Below, one piece after another: positions 1 to 7,004 of a stretch of 14,308 nucleotides of DNA. Location: positions 1 to 14,308 of the forward strand of contig CAZHGD010000192.1 of NCBI GenBank assembly GCA_964531735.1, given 5' to 3'. The notes beneath the pieces were generated by a model. That model was not told where the DNA came from, did not search any database, and saw only the letters and a program-made list of their open reading frames with translations. The stretch's first letter is position 1. Each line of letters opens with the position of its first letter. Made by a program: the position numbers and the translations under genes. The DNA is from CAZHGD01 sp964531735. Lineage in GTDB: Bacteria > Armatimonadota > UBA10988.

Positions 1-1
1 C

Positions 2-652
2 ACGGTGCCGGGGCCGCCCGGCCCCGTGCCGGGGCAGGCGGTGGCCGGCGCCGTGCCCGGGTCTCGGCCACCCAGAGCGTCCGACGGCTCGGCAGCCAGG
101 CGGATCGGCCTGGAGGCGGCTGTCCAGCAGAAGCTGGTCATGGTAAGCGGCACTGGCGGCGGGCTGGACCACCTGACGCTCTTGGTCACCTCACTCACCG
201 ACCAGCGCCTGGAACTGGTGGTCAAGCCAGGCACCGTGTTCATCCCGGCGTCGGCCAGCACCCAGAACATGGTCGCGCGTAGCCAGACTGTCGTCATGTT
301 CTGCGCCAAGGACGACTGTCGCACGGTCACCGTGCCGGTCGCGTGCATCAACATGCACCGCGGCACCCCTGGTGCGCAAGACAGCTTCCGCGTGCGCTCG
401 ACCCCTGCGGATGGCGATCTGGCCAAGCTGATCGGGTGCCGGGCCTTCAGTACAGCGGACTTCCATGTTCAGCAGTTCGCGGTCTGGACCATCACCGACA
501 ACCCAGCCAGCGCCGGCGACTACACGGCCTTTGGCTCTTACGGCGTTGGCGCAGGGCCGTCGCCGGAGCAACTGAAACAGGTCCGCCAGCTCCTCAACAG
601 CGCGGGCATCCGGACCAGCAAGTACCGCGCCCTGCGCGAACGGGGGCAGTAG
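2..652 (+). CDS. Protein of unknown function with a possible thioester-like domain (5' end probably outside window)
   Basis: I do not recognise a named family. The frame is open to the left edge. The first in-window start is a GTG at 5, but the first ~33 residues are Gly/Pro-rich with repeated VPG units, which looks like a linker rather than a mature N-terminus, so I treat the gene as 5'-truncated. An internal ATG at 140 would be an alternative start. From about residue 50 the protein looks like a compact beta-rich domain (hydrophobic strands such as LELVVKPGTVFIP). It contains four cysteines (including C114 in ACIN) and a QFAVW motif at residues 157-161 (numbered from 5). A Cys followed later by Gln-x-x-hydrophobic-Trp is the layout of bacterial internal-thioester domains, but here the residue before the Gln is another Gln. 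No membrane anchor is visible at the C-terminus. It ends 125 bp before the next gene on the same strand. Codingness is supported by composition and the long sensible frame; function is unknown. Confidence 0.6.
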   Translation, partial: TVPGPPGPVPGQAVAGAVPGSRPPRASDGSAARRIGLEAAVQQKLVMVSGTGGGLDHLTLLVTSLTDQRLELVVKPGTVFIPASASTQNMVARSQTVVMFCAKDDCRTVTVPVACINMHRGTPGAQDSFRVRSTPADGDLAKLIGCRAFSTADFHVQQFAVWTITDNPASAGDYTAFGSYGVGAGPSPEQLKQVRQLLNSAGIRTSKYRALRERGQ

Positions 653-713
653 CTGCTGGCGGATGGCCGCCAAGGCGACGGACCTGGTTCGTCCTCTGGC
701 CTATCCTTGCGGC

Positions 714-742
714 TTCACGCCGCCTTCGTCGCTTGCTATGAT
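714..742 (+). promoter_or_regulatory. Putative sigma70-type promoter for the large secreted TIM-barrel protein
   Basis: TATGAT at 737-742 is one base from the -10 consensus and is preceded by TGC, an extended -10 element. TTCACG at 714-719 is a weak -35 at 17 bp spacing. It lies in the only sizeable gap before the gene at 778, whose AAGGAG ribosome binding site is at 765-770. The same TATG(A/G)T shape recurs upstream of the acyltransferase gene at 8554-8559. Prediction from motif only. Confidence 0.4.
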
Positions 743-777
743 GGAGCCGCTGGAGACGGCGTCGAAGGAGTTCTGCG

Positions 778-3700
778 ATGCGGCACCCTCGCCCGCTGCG
801 CTGGCCGCTGCTCGTCGTGCTGGCCGTGTGCGCGCTGCCCGCCTGGGCCGAGCCGGGCTGGTTCGCGCCGCGGGTCACGCCCGACCCCGCCGCCGGTTGG
901 CCAAAGCAGATCCGTGGCCACCAACTCCGTACCGGTGACTTGCTGGCGGCTCCCGCGTCGCTCGTCCTGCGTGAGGGCCAGCAGAACCTGCCTGAGGCAG
1001 CGCCCCGGTCCGCGGGGCCGCAGCGCTGGCAGACCGACTGGCCGACGCAGAGGCTGCGTCTGAGCCTGGCCTACCCCGCTGGTCCGCTGCCGTCGCTTGA
1101 GCTGACCGTCGAGAACCTGGCGCCTCAAGCTCGGACCATCTCCGCCACGCTACGACTGCCCGTGGCACCCACGGCCAACCGGCTGTTCGTGCCCGCCGGC
1201 GAGGCGCCGCGCCTGGCGCTCAGCCCGGACGGCGTGATCCGCCGCTACGGCTACCAGGCCAGCGGCACACCGGCGGCGATGCCGCTGGCGCAGGTCTACG
1301 ATCCGGCGGGTGACTGGGGCCTGGCCTGCTTCGGCCACTTCGGCGAGTTGGTCGAGGCGCTCGGCCTGGAGTTCTCGCGGACGGCCGACGCCACCAACCT
1401 GGCCGCCACGTTGAGCTTCCCGTGCCCCGCCGGCGGCCAGGTCCGTCGCCGGCTGTACCTGGTGGCCACGCGCGGCGACTGGCGGCCGGCGCTCGGCGCG
1501 GTCCTGGCCTGCTTCCCGAAGACCTTCGAGCCGCAGAACCCCGCGGTCGAGGCGCTCCACGGTCCGTTCGTGTGCAGCGGCGGCACGCCGCCCGACGCGC
1601 ACATCGCCGAGTGGCAAGCCCAAGGCTGCCGCGTGGTCGAGATCCACGGCACGGCCCCGTTCTATGGCGAGTACGTGCCGACCACGCCGAAGTGGACCGT
1701 GTTCTGCGACGACCAGTGGCACTTCCTCAAGCAGCGCCTGCCGGCCGACCAACGGCCGCGCGACGACGCGCCCTGGACCGAGCTGCGCGCGTTCGTCGAG
1801 AAGCACATGCCGCCGAACACGACGGTCGCGGCCGTCAACGACTACATCGACCGGCTGCACCGCCACGGCCTCAAGGGCCTGATCTACTTCAATCCCACCG
1901 AAGCCTGGGCCCCGTGGGCCGCCGACCGGTTCGCCGCCGACCGCCTGATGGCGCCCAACGGCAAGCCCTACCCGGCCTGGTACGAGAGTGCCGCGATGAT
2001 CCCGGACCGCCACCGGCCGTGGGGCAAGTACCTGCTCGAACAGCTCCGCGGCGAGTTGCGGATCTTCCCCAAGGTGGACGGCGTGTTCTTCGACCAGTCG
2101 GCCGGCGGCGGTCACGACCTGACCGAGCTCTGCGCCGAGGGTGCCCGCATCGTCCGGGCCAACGGCGGCATCTGCTGGTGGAACGGACCGTACAACGTGG
2201 AACTGGCCGCCCTGGCCGACGGGATGATGACCGAGGGTGGCGGCAGCGAGACCTACCGCGCGCTGTCGGCGATGATCCAGTACTACGGCCTGGCCGGCAA
2301 GCCGATCATTTCGCTGGGCCAGGCCGAGCACGCCGGCTACGCCGAAATGCTGGCCCGCGGCGTCATCCCCCAGCCGGTGGGCAAGGCGCAGCAGGAGATG
2401 GCCGCGCGCTGGTTCCCGCTGTTCGAGTGGCTACGCAACCAGCGCTGGGTGCTCGACGCCCACGCGCTGTCGACCGATGCCCGGGTGGACGGCAATCTGT
2501 ACCGGGCCCGCGACGGCAACCTGGTGGTGACGCTCGTGCCCGAGCCGCTGCCGGCCGAGGCCGCGGCGACGCTCTTCGAACTGCCGGTCACCGTGCGCGC
2601 GGCCGACGCGGCACAGGTCAAACGGGTCTACCTGCTGGCGCCCGACCTGATGGGCTACCACCTGCTGGCCCATGAGCAGCGCGGTGACACCATCCGCATC
2701 ACCGTGCCGCGCCTGGCCCACGCCGCGCTGCTGGTGCTGGCGAAGACCGGTGTCTACTCGGCCCTGACCGGCCCGTTGCATGTGGTGCAGGGCGCGCCCG
2801 GCACGGTCACCTGGCAAGTGGCCAACCTGACCAACGCGGCCCAGCAAGTCACCGTGGCGGGCCAGACGCGCGACCTGGCGCCCGGCGCGGTCGTCGAGCA
2901 GTCGATCCCCATTGCAGCGCAGACGGCGGCGCGCGCGACGGTGCCGGTGCCGGCGCGTCAAGGCGCCCAGCTGCTCTCCGAGCGGGCCGAGATCTGGCGC
3001 GACCCGGCGCTGCTGCTGCGCGCCAGCGGGCCGGCCGAGGTGCGCGACCACGAGGTGGTCACCATCGAGGCCGAACTCCTGTCGCACCTGCCGCAGCCCG
3101 CTAGCGCCCGGCTGACGCTCGTGTCGCCCGAGGTGCAGTTCACGCCGCCCGCCACCACGGCGGTCCTGCGGCCTGACCAGCGCGCCCTGCTGACGTTCAG
3201 CGGCCGCCCGCAGCGGGCCGGCCGGGCCACGGTGCGGCTCCGCGCCGAGGTCGCCGGTCAGGTGGTCAGCGAACAGCCACTGGAAGTGGAGGTGGTGGCC
3301 ACCGCCCTGGCGCCGGGCGGATGGGAGCGCATTCGCGCGGCCGAACTGGTCTTCGACGTGTTCGGCGTCGACGGCGGGCCGTATGCGCACAAGCCGGTGT
3401 CGATCAACGGCCAGGCGATCGGCGACGTGCCGCAAGGCAACGGCGACGCCTGGGCCGGCCGGGCTCTGCGCCTGACCCCGGCGGCGCTACGAACGCTGCG
3501 CGAGGCGAACCAGGTCACGATCGACAACGCCGTCGGCGACTCGTTCAAGGTGCGCAACCTGCGGCTGAAGCTGCTCATGCGTGGCGGCATCACGGTGGTC
3601 TCCAGTGTCGATGGCGAGACCTACACCGGTGGCGCCGACTGGGCCCATGCCGAGGGCCGCAAGTTCACCGCCGGCCAGCCGCTGACCGGCATGACCTGCC

Positions 3701-4122
3701 GCCTCAAGGTCGACCCGCAACGCCGCGAAGTCTACGAGGAGTTCTTCGGCACGCCGGCCAGCGGGCGCCTGGTGCTGGAGGTCAACGGCGCCGACACCGG
3801 GCCTTACGCGCACAAGCCGGTGACGCTCAACGGCTGCCTCCTGGGCGACCTGCCGCCGACCGGCGACTGGACCGAGCGCTCGCTGGCGCTGACCAAGGAG
3901 GCGCTGGACGCCCTCACCGCGCGCAACGAAGTGGTGATCGAGAACTCGAGCCCGGCGGACGCGTTCAAGGTGCGCCGCGGACGCCTGGAGATGACCAACA
4001 CGGCCGGCCAGAAGTGGGTCAGCGAGGTTGACGCCGGGCCCTACACCAGTGTCGGCTGGGAGCACGCCGAAGGCAAGATCGGCAGCCCGATTCGGATGGC
4101 GCTGCGGTTCGTGCGGCCATAG
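778..4122 (+). CDS. Large secreted TIM-barrel glycoside-hydrolase-like protein with two repeated C-terminal beta modules
   Basis: The ATG at 778 has AAGGAG 7 bp upstream and opens a clear signal peptide (basic start, LLVVLAVCALPAWA, cleavage near residue 25), so the protein is exported. Residues ~30-260 look like a beta-sandwich. Residues ~260-550 look like a TIM barrel with strand-end acidic residues: D439 in GVFFDQ and E486 in MTEGG, plus a NPTEAW loop. This arrangement resembles retaining barrels of the GH36/GH31-like type, but I cannot assign a numbered family, and D439/E486 as catalytic residues is inference. Residues ~560-850 hold an all-beta barrel-associated domain and Ig-like segments. 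Residues 857-961 and 998-1100 are two copies of one module sharing GPYAHKP, a following NG turn, FKVR and HAEG. At 1114 residues it is far longer than a single-domain hydrolase. It converges on the GH127 gene with a 10 bp gap. The glycan substrate is unknown. Confidence 0.85.
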   Translation: MRHPRPLRWPLLVVLAVCALPAWAEPGWFAPRVTPDPAAGWPKQIRGHQLRTGDLLAAPASLVLREGQQNLPEAAPRSAGPQRWQTDWPTQRLRLSLAYPAGPLPSLELTVENLAPQARTISATLRLPVAPTANRLFVPAGEAPRLALSPDGVIRRYGYQASGTPAAMPLAQVYDPAGDWGLACFGHFGELVEALGLEFSRTADATNLAATLSFPCPAGGQVRRRLYLVATRGDWRPALGAVLACFPKTFEPQNPAVEALHGPFVCSGGTPPDAHIAEWQAQGCRVVEIHGTAPFYGEYVPTTPKWTVFCDDQWHFLKQRLPADQRPRDDAPWTELRAFVEKHMPPNTTVAAVNDYIDRLHRHGLKGLIYFNPTEAWAPWAADRFAADRLMAPNGKPYPAWYESAAMIPDRHRPWGKYLLEQLRGELRIFPKVDGVFFDQSAGGGHDLTELCAEGARIVRANGGICWWNGPYNVELAALADGMMTEGGGSETYRALSAMIQYYGLAGKPIISLGQAEHAGYAEMLARGVIPQPVGKAQQEMAARWFPLFEWLRNQRWVLDAHALSTDARVDGNLYRARDGNLVVTLVPEPLPAEAAATLFELPVTVRAADAAQVKRVYLLAPDLMGYHLLAHEQRGDTIRITVPRLAHAALLVLAKTGVYSALTGPLHVVQGAPGTVTWQVANLTNAAQQVTVAGQTRDLAPGAVVEQSIPIAAQTAARATVPVPARQGAQLLSERAEIWRDPALLLRASGPAEVRDHEVVTIEAELLSHLPQPASARLTLVSPEVQFTPPATTAVLRPDQRALLTFSGRPQRAGRATVRLRAEVAGQVVSEQPLEVEVVATALAPGGWERIRAAELVFDVFGVDGGPYAHKPVSINGQAIGDVPQGNGDAWAGRALRLTPAALRTLREANQVTIDNAVGDSFKVRNLRLKLLMRGGITVVSSVDGETYTGGADWAHAEGRKFTAGQPLTGMTCRLKVDPQRREVYEEFFGTPASGRLVLEVNGADTGPYAHKPVTLNGCLLGDLPPTGDWTERSLALTKEALDALTARNEVVIENSSPADAFKVRRGRLEMTNTAGQKWVSEVDAGPYTSVGWEHAEGKIGSPIRMALRFVRP
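3346..3660 (+). repeat. Repeated beta module, copy A (in-gene)
   Basis: This encodes residues 857-961 of the large TIM-barrel protein. It shares with copy B the motif GPYAHKP (Tyr869), an Asn-Gly turn, a G-D-(V/L)-P step, FKVR and a terminal HAEG (His957). The distance from the motif Tyr to the HAEG His is 88 residues here and 86 in copy B, so the two are co-linear. It is probably an ancillary beta-sandwich, possibly carbohydrate-binding (inference). Confidence 0.75.
3769..4077 (+). repeat. Repeated beta module, copy B (in-gene)
   Basis: This encodes residues 998-1100 of the same protein, co-linear with copy A: GPYAHKP with Tyr1010, the Asn-Gly turn, FKVR and HAEG with His1096. The copies match clearly at protein level but have diverged in most other positions, which suggests an old duplication. 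A linker of about 36 residues lies between them. Confidence 0.75.
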
Positions 4123-4130
4123 GCCGGCAC
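4111..4130. terminator. Imperfect hairpin overlapping a stop codon between convergent genes
   Basis: The stretch 4111-4130 can fold as a 3+5 bp stem with one bulged G and an ATA loop (GTG-CGGCC / GGCCG-G-CAC). It spans the TAG stop of the TIM-barrel gene (4120-4122) and ends 2 bp before the GH127 stop. It has no T-run on either side, so it would be a weak or factor-assisted terminator at best. Confidence 0.3.
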
Positions 4131-4132
4131 CC

Positions 4133-6364
4133 TCAGCGGAGCATCGCCACGCCGAACACGCCGCCGGCGGTGTTGCCCTTGGCCGCCTGGAACCGGACGG
4201 TGACGCTCCGCTTGTCCCGCGTCAACTCACGGGGCAGTGGATACTCCACGTCGAAGAACTCGCCCGGCCGGTTCTGGTTCAGCGACATAGAGCCGACTTT
4301 GGTGCCGTCGACGAGGATGTCGAACTGCCGCGGCGGCACGTCGCTGCCCCAGTAGGTGCACACCAGCGTCATCGGCTGGTCGCCCAGCACTTTCAGGTCC
4401 CAGGAGAACCAGCCGTCGGGCGCGTGGCGCCAGTGGCGGTCGGCGTATGGCCCGTCGCCCATGCGCTCGCCTCGCAGACCGTGGGCGCGCTCGGAGGCCG
4501 CGTCGCCGATGGTCACCTCGTCGACCACCCTCGCGCGGCGGGCCTGCCTGGCGCGCTCCTCCGCCAGCAGCGCCTGATGGCGGCGACTCCCCTCGCGCGT
4601 GACGGTCCAGTAGACGCCGTACCGCTCGTCGATGACCTGGTCGAACGGCACCAGCGTCACCTCGCCCTGGTGCTGCTTCAGCCGCCAGCGCCCTGGCGCC
4701 GCGGGCTCGCGCTGGACCCAGTCGGCCGGTCGCGCCGGGTCGCCGATCACGTAGCCGCCCGCCTTGGGATCGAGGCCCAGGAGCACCGACGGACCGTACA
4801 TCACCGCCACCGACTCGGGGTCGTCCGACATCGGGGCCGCGTGGAGAGCCATCGGCAGCGCGATGTCGATGCGGTCGCCATCATGCCACTCACGGTCAAG
4901 CACCAGCCACGAGCCAGGCTTGGCCGAGACGCGGACCGGCCGCCGGTTGACCTGGACGGTCACGCCGTGTGCGGCCCAGTAGGGCACGCGGACGCGCAGC
5001 TTCAGCCGCGTCGGCTGGTCCACGTGCCAGACCAGGCAGGTGCTCTCCTCGGCGGGGAAGCGGGTGCGCTGCTCGAGCTTCACGCCCCGCTCGGTCCAGG
5101 TGACCGTCGCGGGCACGAACAGGTTGACGCAGAGCCCGTCGCGATCATGGAAGAACACGCTGTCGGCCAGCTTCGCGAAGCTCTCGACGCCGGTGCCGTA
5201 GCAGCACCAGAAGCTGTCGAACGGCGTACCCCACGCCTTGCGACTGCCGGTGGCCAACGGCACGTAGTAGATGAACTGCCCGCTATCGGCACGCTGGGTA
5301 CCGAGAATGCCGTTGTAGAACGCCCGCTCATAGTAGTCGCCGTAGGCGGGCTCGCCGGTCCAGCGCAGCAGGTAGCGCGTGACCTTGAGCAGGTTGTGGG
5401 TCTTGCAGCACTCCTGGTTGTTGACGCCCAGCGTGCTGGCCAGTCGGTTCGGCTCGGGCCACACCTCGGCCAGCGTGGTGCCACCGGTCGCGTAGGTGCG
5501 TGTCTGCACCACCCGATCCCAAAAGAACCGCACCATCGTGCGGTAACGCGCGTCACCGGTCAGCTCATAGCGCCGCGCGGCGCCGCAGACCTTGGGTATC
5601 TGCGTGTTGCCGTGCAAGTGCGCCAGATTGTCGCGCTCGAGTGCCAGGGGACCGAGGAACGCGGCCTGGTCGTACCGATGGGCGAGGGCCAGATGGTCAG
5701 GGCTACGCGTCACGCCGTACAGGTTGTGCAGCACCTCGGACATGCCGCCGAACTCGACGGTCAGCAGCCGCTCGAACTGGTAGTCGGACAGCTTCTCGGC
5801 CCGCCGCTGGTACCACCCAACCAGCGCGGTGAGCACCTCGAGAGCCTGCTGGTTGCCGGCCAGTTGCTGCATGTCCAGCAGACCAGCCATGATCTTGTGG
5901 GTCACATACAGCGGTGCCCAGGTGACTCTCTCCATGCGCTCCAGCCGGTCGATGAAGCTGGCCGGGTAGGCCGACAGGTACCCGTCGCCGAGCTTGGCCT
6001 GCACCTTGGCCAGCTCGGCCACCAGTTCACCGCTCTTGGCCTTGATGGCGGCGTCGCCGGTGCCGCGATAGAGCAGTGCGCAAGCCGACAAGTAGTGGCC
6101 GACAAAGTGCCCGCGAATCTCGCAGTCGGGGGCCTCCCAGCCACCGAGCGGCCGCCCTGGCGTCGGCAGGCCGGCGTTCTGTCGGAACGTCCAGAGCAGG
6201 CGGTCGTTCGGGATGGACAGGAGGTAGCGGCGGTTGGCGTCCTGGGCGACCCGGCACGGGCCGTCACCCAACACCACCTCGCGCAGGTCGAACGGCTCCA
6301 GCGCCATCGGTACCTTGGCGGCCGGCTGGGCCATGAGCAAGGGCAGCAAGAGCGCGGAGAACAT
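4133..6364 (-). CDS. Secreted GH127-family (DUF1680) beta-L-arabinofuranosidase-like glycoside hydrolase
   Basis: This is an (alpha/alpha)6-barrel hydrolase whose characterised relatives (HypBA1) release beta-L-arabinofuranose using a zinc-bound cysteine nucleophile. Family motifs appear in order: GHFVGHYLSA (~84-93), WAPLYVTHKIMAGLLD (~147), FGGMSEVLHNLYG (~202), then the metal/catalytic set E300 (AEVW), E318 and C320 (QECC), and C387-C388 (SFWCCYG). These correspond in order and approximate spacing to Glu322, Glu338, Cys340, Cys417 and Cys418 of HypBA1, so the site looks intact. The last ~140 residues form an added beta domain common in DUF1680 proteins. The ATG at 6364 has AGGGAG 8 bp upstream. 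MFSALLLPLLMAQPAA is a short signal peptide, implying export. It is the last gene of a minus-strand cluster with a Uma2 gene (42 bp upstream) and ubiD. Its exact sugar specificity cannot be read from sequence, as DUF1680 members differ. Confidence 0.92.
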   Translation of the reverse strand: MFSALLLPLLMAQPAAKVPMALEPFDLREVVLGDGPCRVAQDANRRYLLSIPNDRLLWTFRQNAGLPTPGRPLGGWEAPDCEIRGHFVGHYLSACALLYRGTGDAAIKAKSGELVAELAKVQAKLGDGYLSAYPASFIDRLERMERVTWAPLYVTHKIMAGLLDMQQLAGNQQALEVLTALVGWYQRRAEKLSDYQFERLLTVEFGGMSEVLHNLYGVTRSPDHLALAHRYDQAAFLGPLALERDNLAHLHGNTQIPKVCGAARRYELTGDARYRTMVRFFWDRVVQTRTYATGGTTLAEVWPEPNRLASTLGVNNQECCKTHNLLKVTRYLLRWTGEPAYGDYYERAFYNGILGTQRADSGQFIYYVPLATGSRKAWGTPFDSFWCCYGTGVESFAKLADSVFFHDRDGLCVNLFVPATVTWTERGVKLEQRTRFPAEESTCLVWHVDQPTRLKLRVRVPYWAAHGVTVQVNRRPVRVSAKPGSWLVLDREWHDGDRIDIALPMALHAAPMSDDPESVAVMYGPSVLLGLDPKAGGYVIGDPARPADWVQREPAAPGRWRLKQHQGEVTLVPFDQVIDERYGVYWTVTREGSRRHQALLAEERARQARRARVVDEVTIGDAASERAHGLRGERMGDGPYADRHWRHAPDGWFSWDLKVLGDQPMTLVCTYWGSDVPPRQFDILVDGTKVGSMSLNQNRPGEFFDVEYPLPRELTRDKRSVTVRFQAAKGNTAGGVFGVAMLR

Positions 6365-6406
6365 GCCATGGGCTCCCTGACCGGGTCGCCCTCCGCTTCG
6401 CCAGCC

Positions 6407-6955
6407 TCAGGCGAACACCTGCGCCAGCGACAGCTCGAAGCCGGGCAGCAGGTCTACGCAGGTGAGCACGGCATCGCCCTCCAGCCGACGGATGTCGAGC
6501 ACGGAGCGCCAGATCTGCACGACCTGCTCGGCCGGCCAGAAGACCCACACCACCTTGACACCGGCGGCGAGCCAGTCGGCGAGGCGAGCCACAAATGTCG
6601 ACAGGTGCTCGTCGGTCTCGGCGATTTCCCAGAGCAAGTCGGGCATGACGCGGCAGTAGCCCAGTTCACCGCGCGGCGGCAGCCGGCCAGCCGCGATGAA
6701 GGCACCGTCTGGAGCGCGCACGGTGTCGGGCTCTTCGGCCAGGAAGAAGCCACAGTTGGAGCCCACCGTCGCTCCCAGGGCGTGCTCCTCGGCCCACGCG
6801 TGGACGGCTGACCCTAGCCTCGAACTGACCAGACCACGCTGGTAGCTGGCGAACGGCCGCGTCGTCAAGCGGCCCGCGACCAGTTCGTAGCGTTCGGCCA
6901 CTTCGGGCATCGCCAGCAAGTCGTCCGCGGTCAGCAATCGCTCGGGTGCGGCCAC
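6407..6955 (-). CDS. Uma2 family protein (PD-(D/E)XK restriction-endonuclease-like fold)
   Basis: Uma2 (DUF820, PF05685) proteins have a restriction-endonuclease-like fold and are abundant in cyanobacteria and other environmental bacteria; their biological role is largely unknown. Hallmarks here are the N-terminal LTADDLLAMPE...RYELVAGRL block, the acidic RAPDGAFI motif, DLLWEIAETDE (usually DLVVEVLSPSD) and the C-terminal WLAAGVKVVWVFWP strand. Where many members have Lys in (E)KVxxWLxAG, this one has Arg (ARLADWLAAG), so nuclease activity is uncertain. I chose the GTG at 6955 because GGAG lies 7 bp upstream and the product then begins as typical Uma2 proteins do. A GTG at 6976 in the same frame would add 7 residues but has no good binding site. 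The gene sits between ubiD and the GH127 gene with short gaps, so it is probably co-transcribed, without an obvious functional link. Confidence 0.88.
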   Translation of the reverse strand: MAAPERLLTADDLLAMPEVAERYELVAGRLTTRPFASYQRGLVSSRLGSAVHAWAEEHALGATVGSNCGFFLAEEPDTVRAPDGAFIAAGRLPPRGELGYCRVMPDLLWEIAETDEHLSTFVARLADWLAAGVKVVWVFWPAEQVVQIWRSVLDIRRLEGDAVLTCVDLLPGFELSLAQVFA

Positions 6956-7004
6956 TGCCACTCTCCAACCCGGCACGAACTACCCACAGCCAGCGCGCGC
7001 CACC

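Noticed and set aside
9..26. GC-rich inverted repeat at the left edge as a terminator
   Set aside because: It lies within a continuous reading frame encoding a Pro/Gly linker, where such repeats arise from CCG/GGC codons, and there is no T-run.
1150..2331. A 393-codon minus-strand open frame inside the TIM-barrel gene
   Set aside because: It is antisense to a gene with signal peptide, ribosome binding site and coherent domains, and its product has the same Arg/Val/Gly/His-rich shadow composition.
4028..6811. A 927-codon open frame on the plus strand, opposite the GH127 and Uma2 genes
   Set aside because: Its product is low in order, rich in His/Arg/Gln/Val/Gly, has no recognisable domain and mirrors the codon pattern of the real minus-strand genes. 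High GC removes stop codons from the antisense frame. GH127 and Uma2 motifs on the other strand are decisive.
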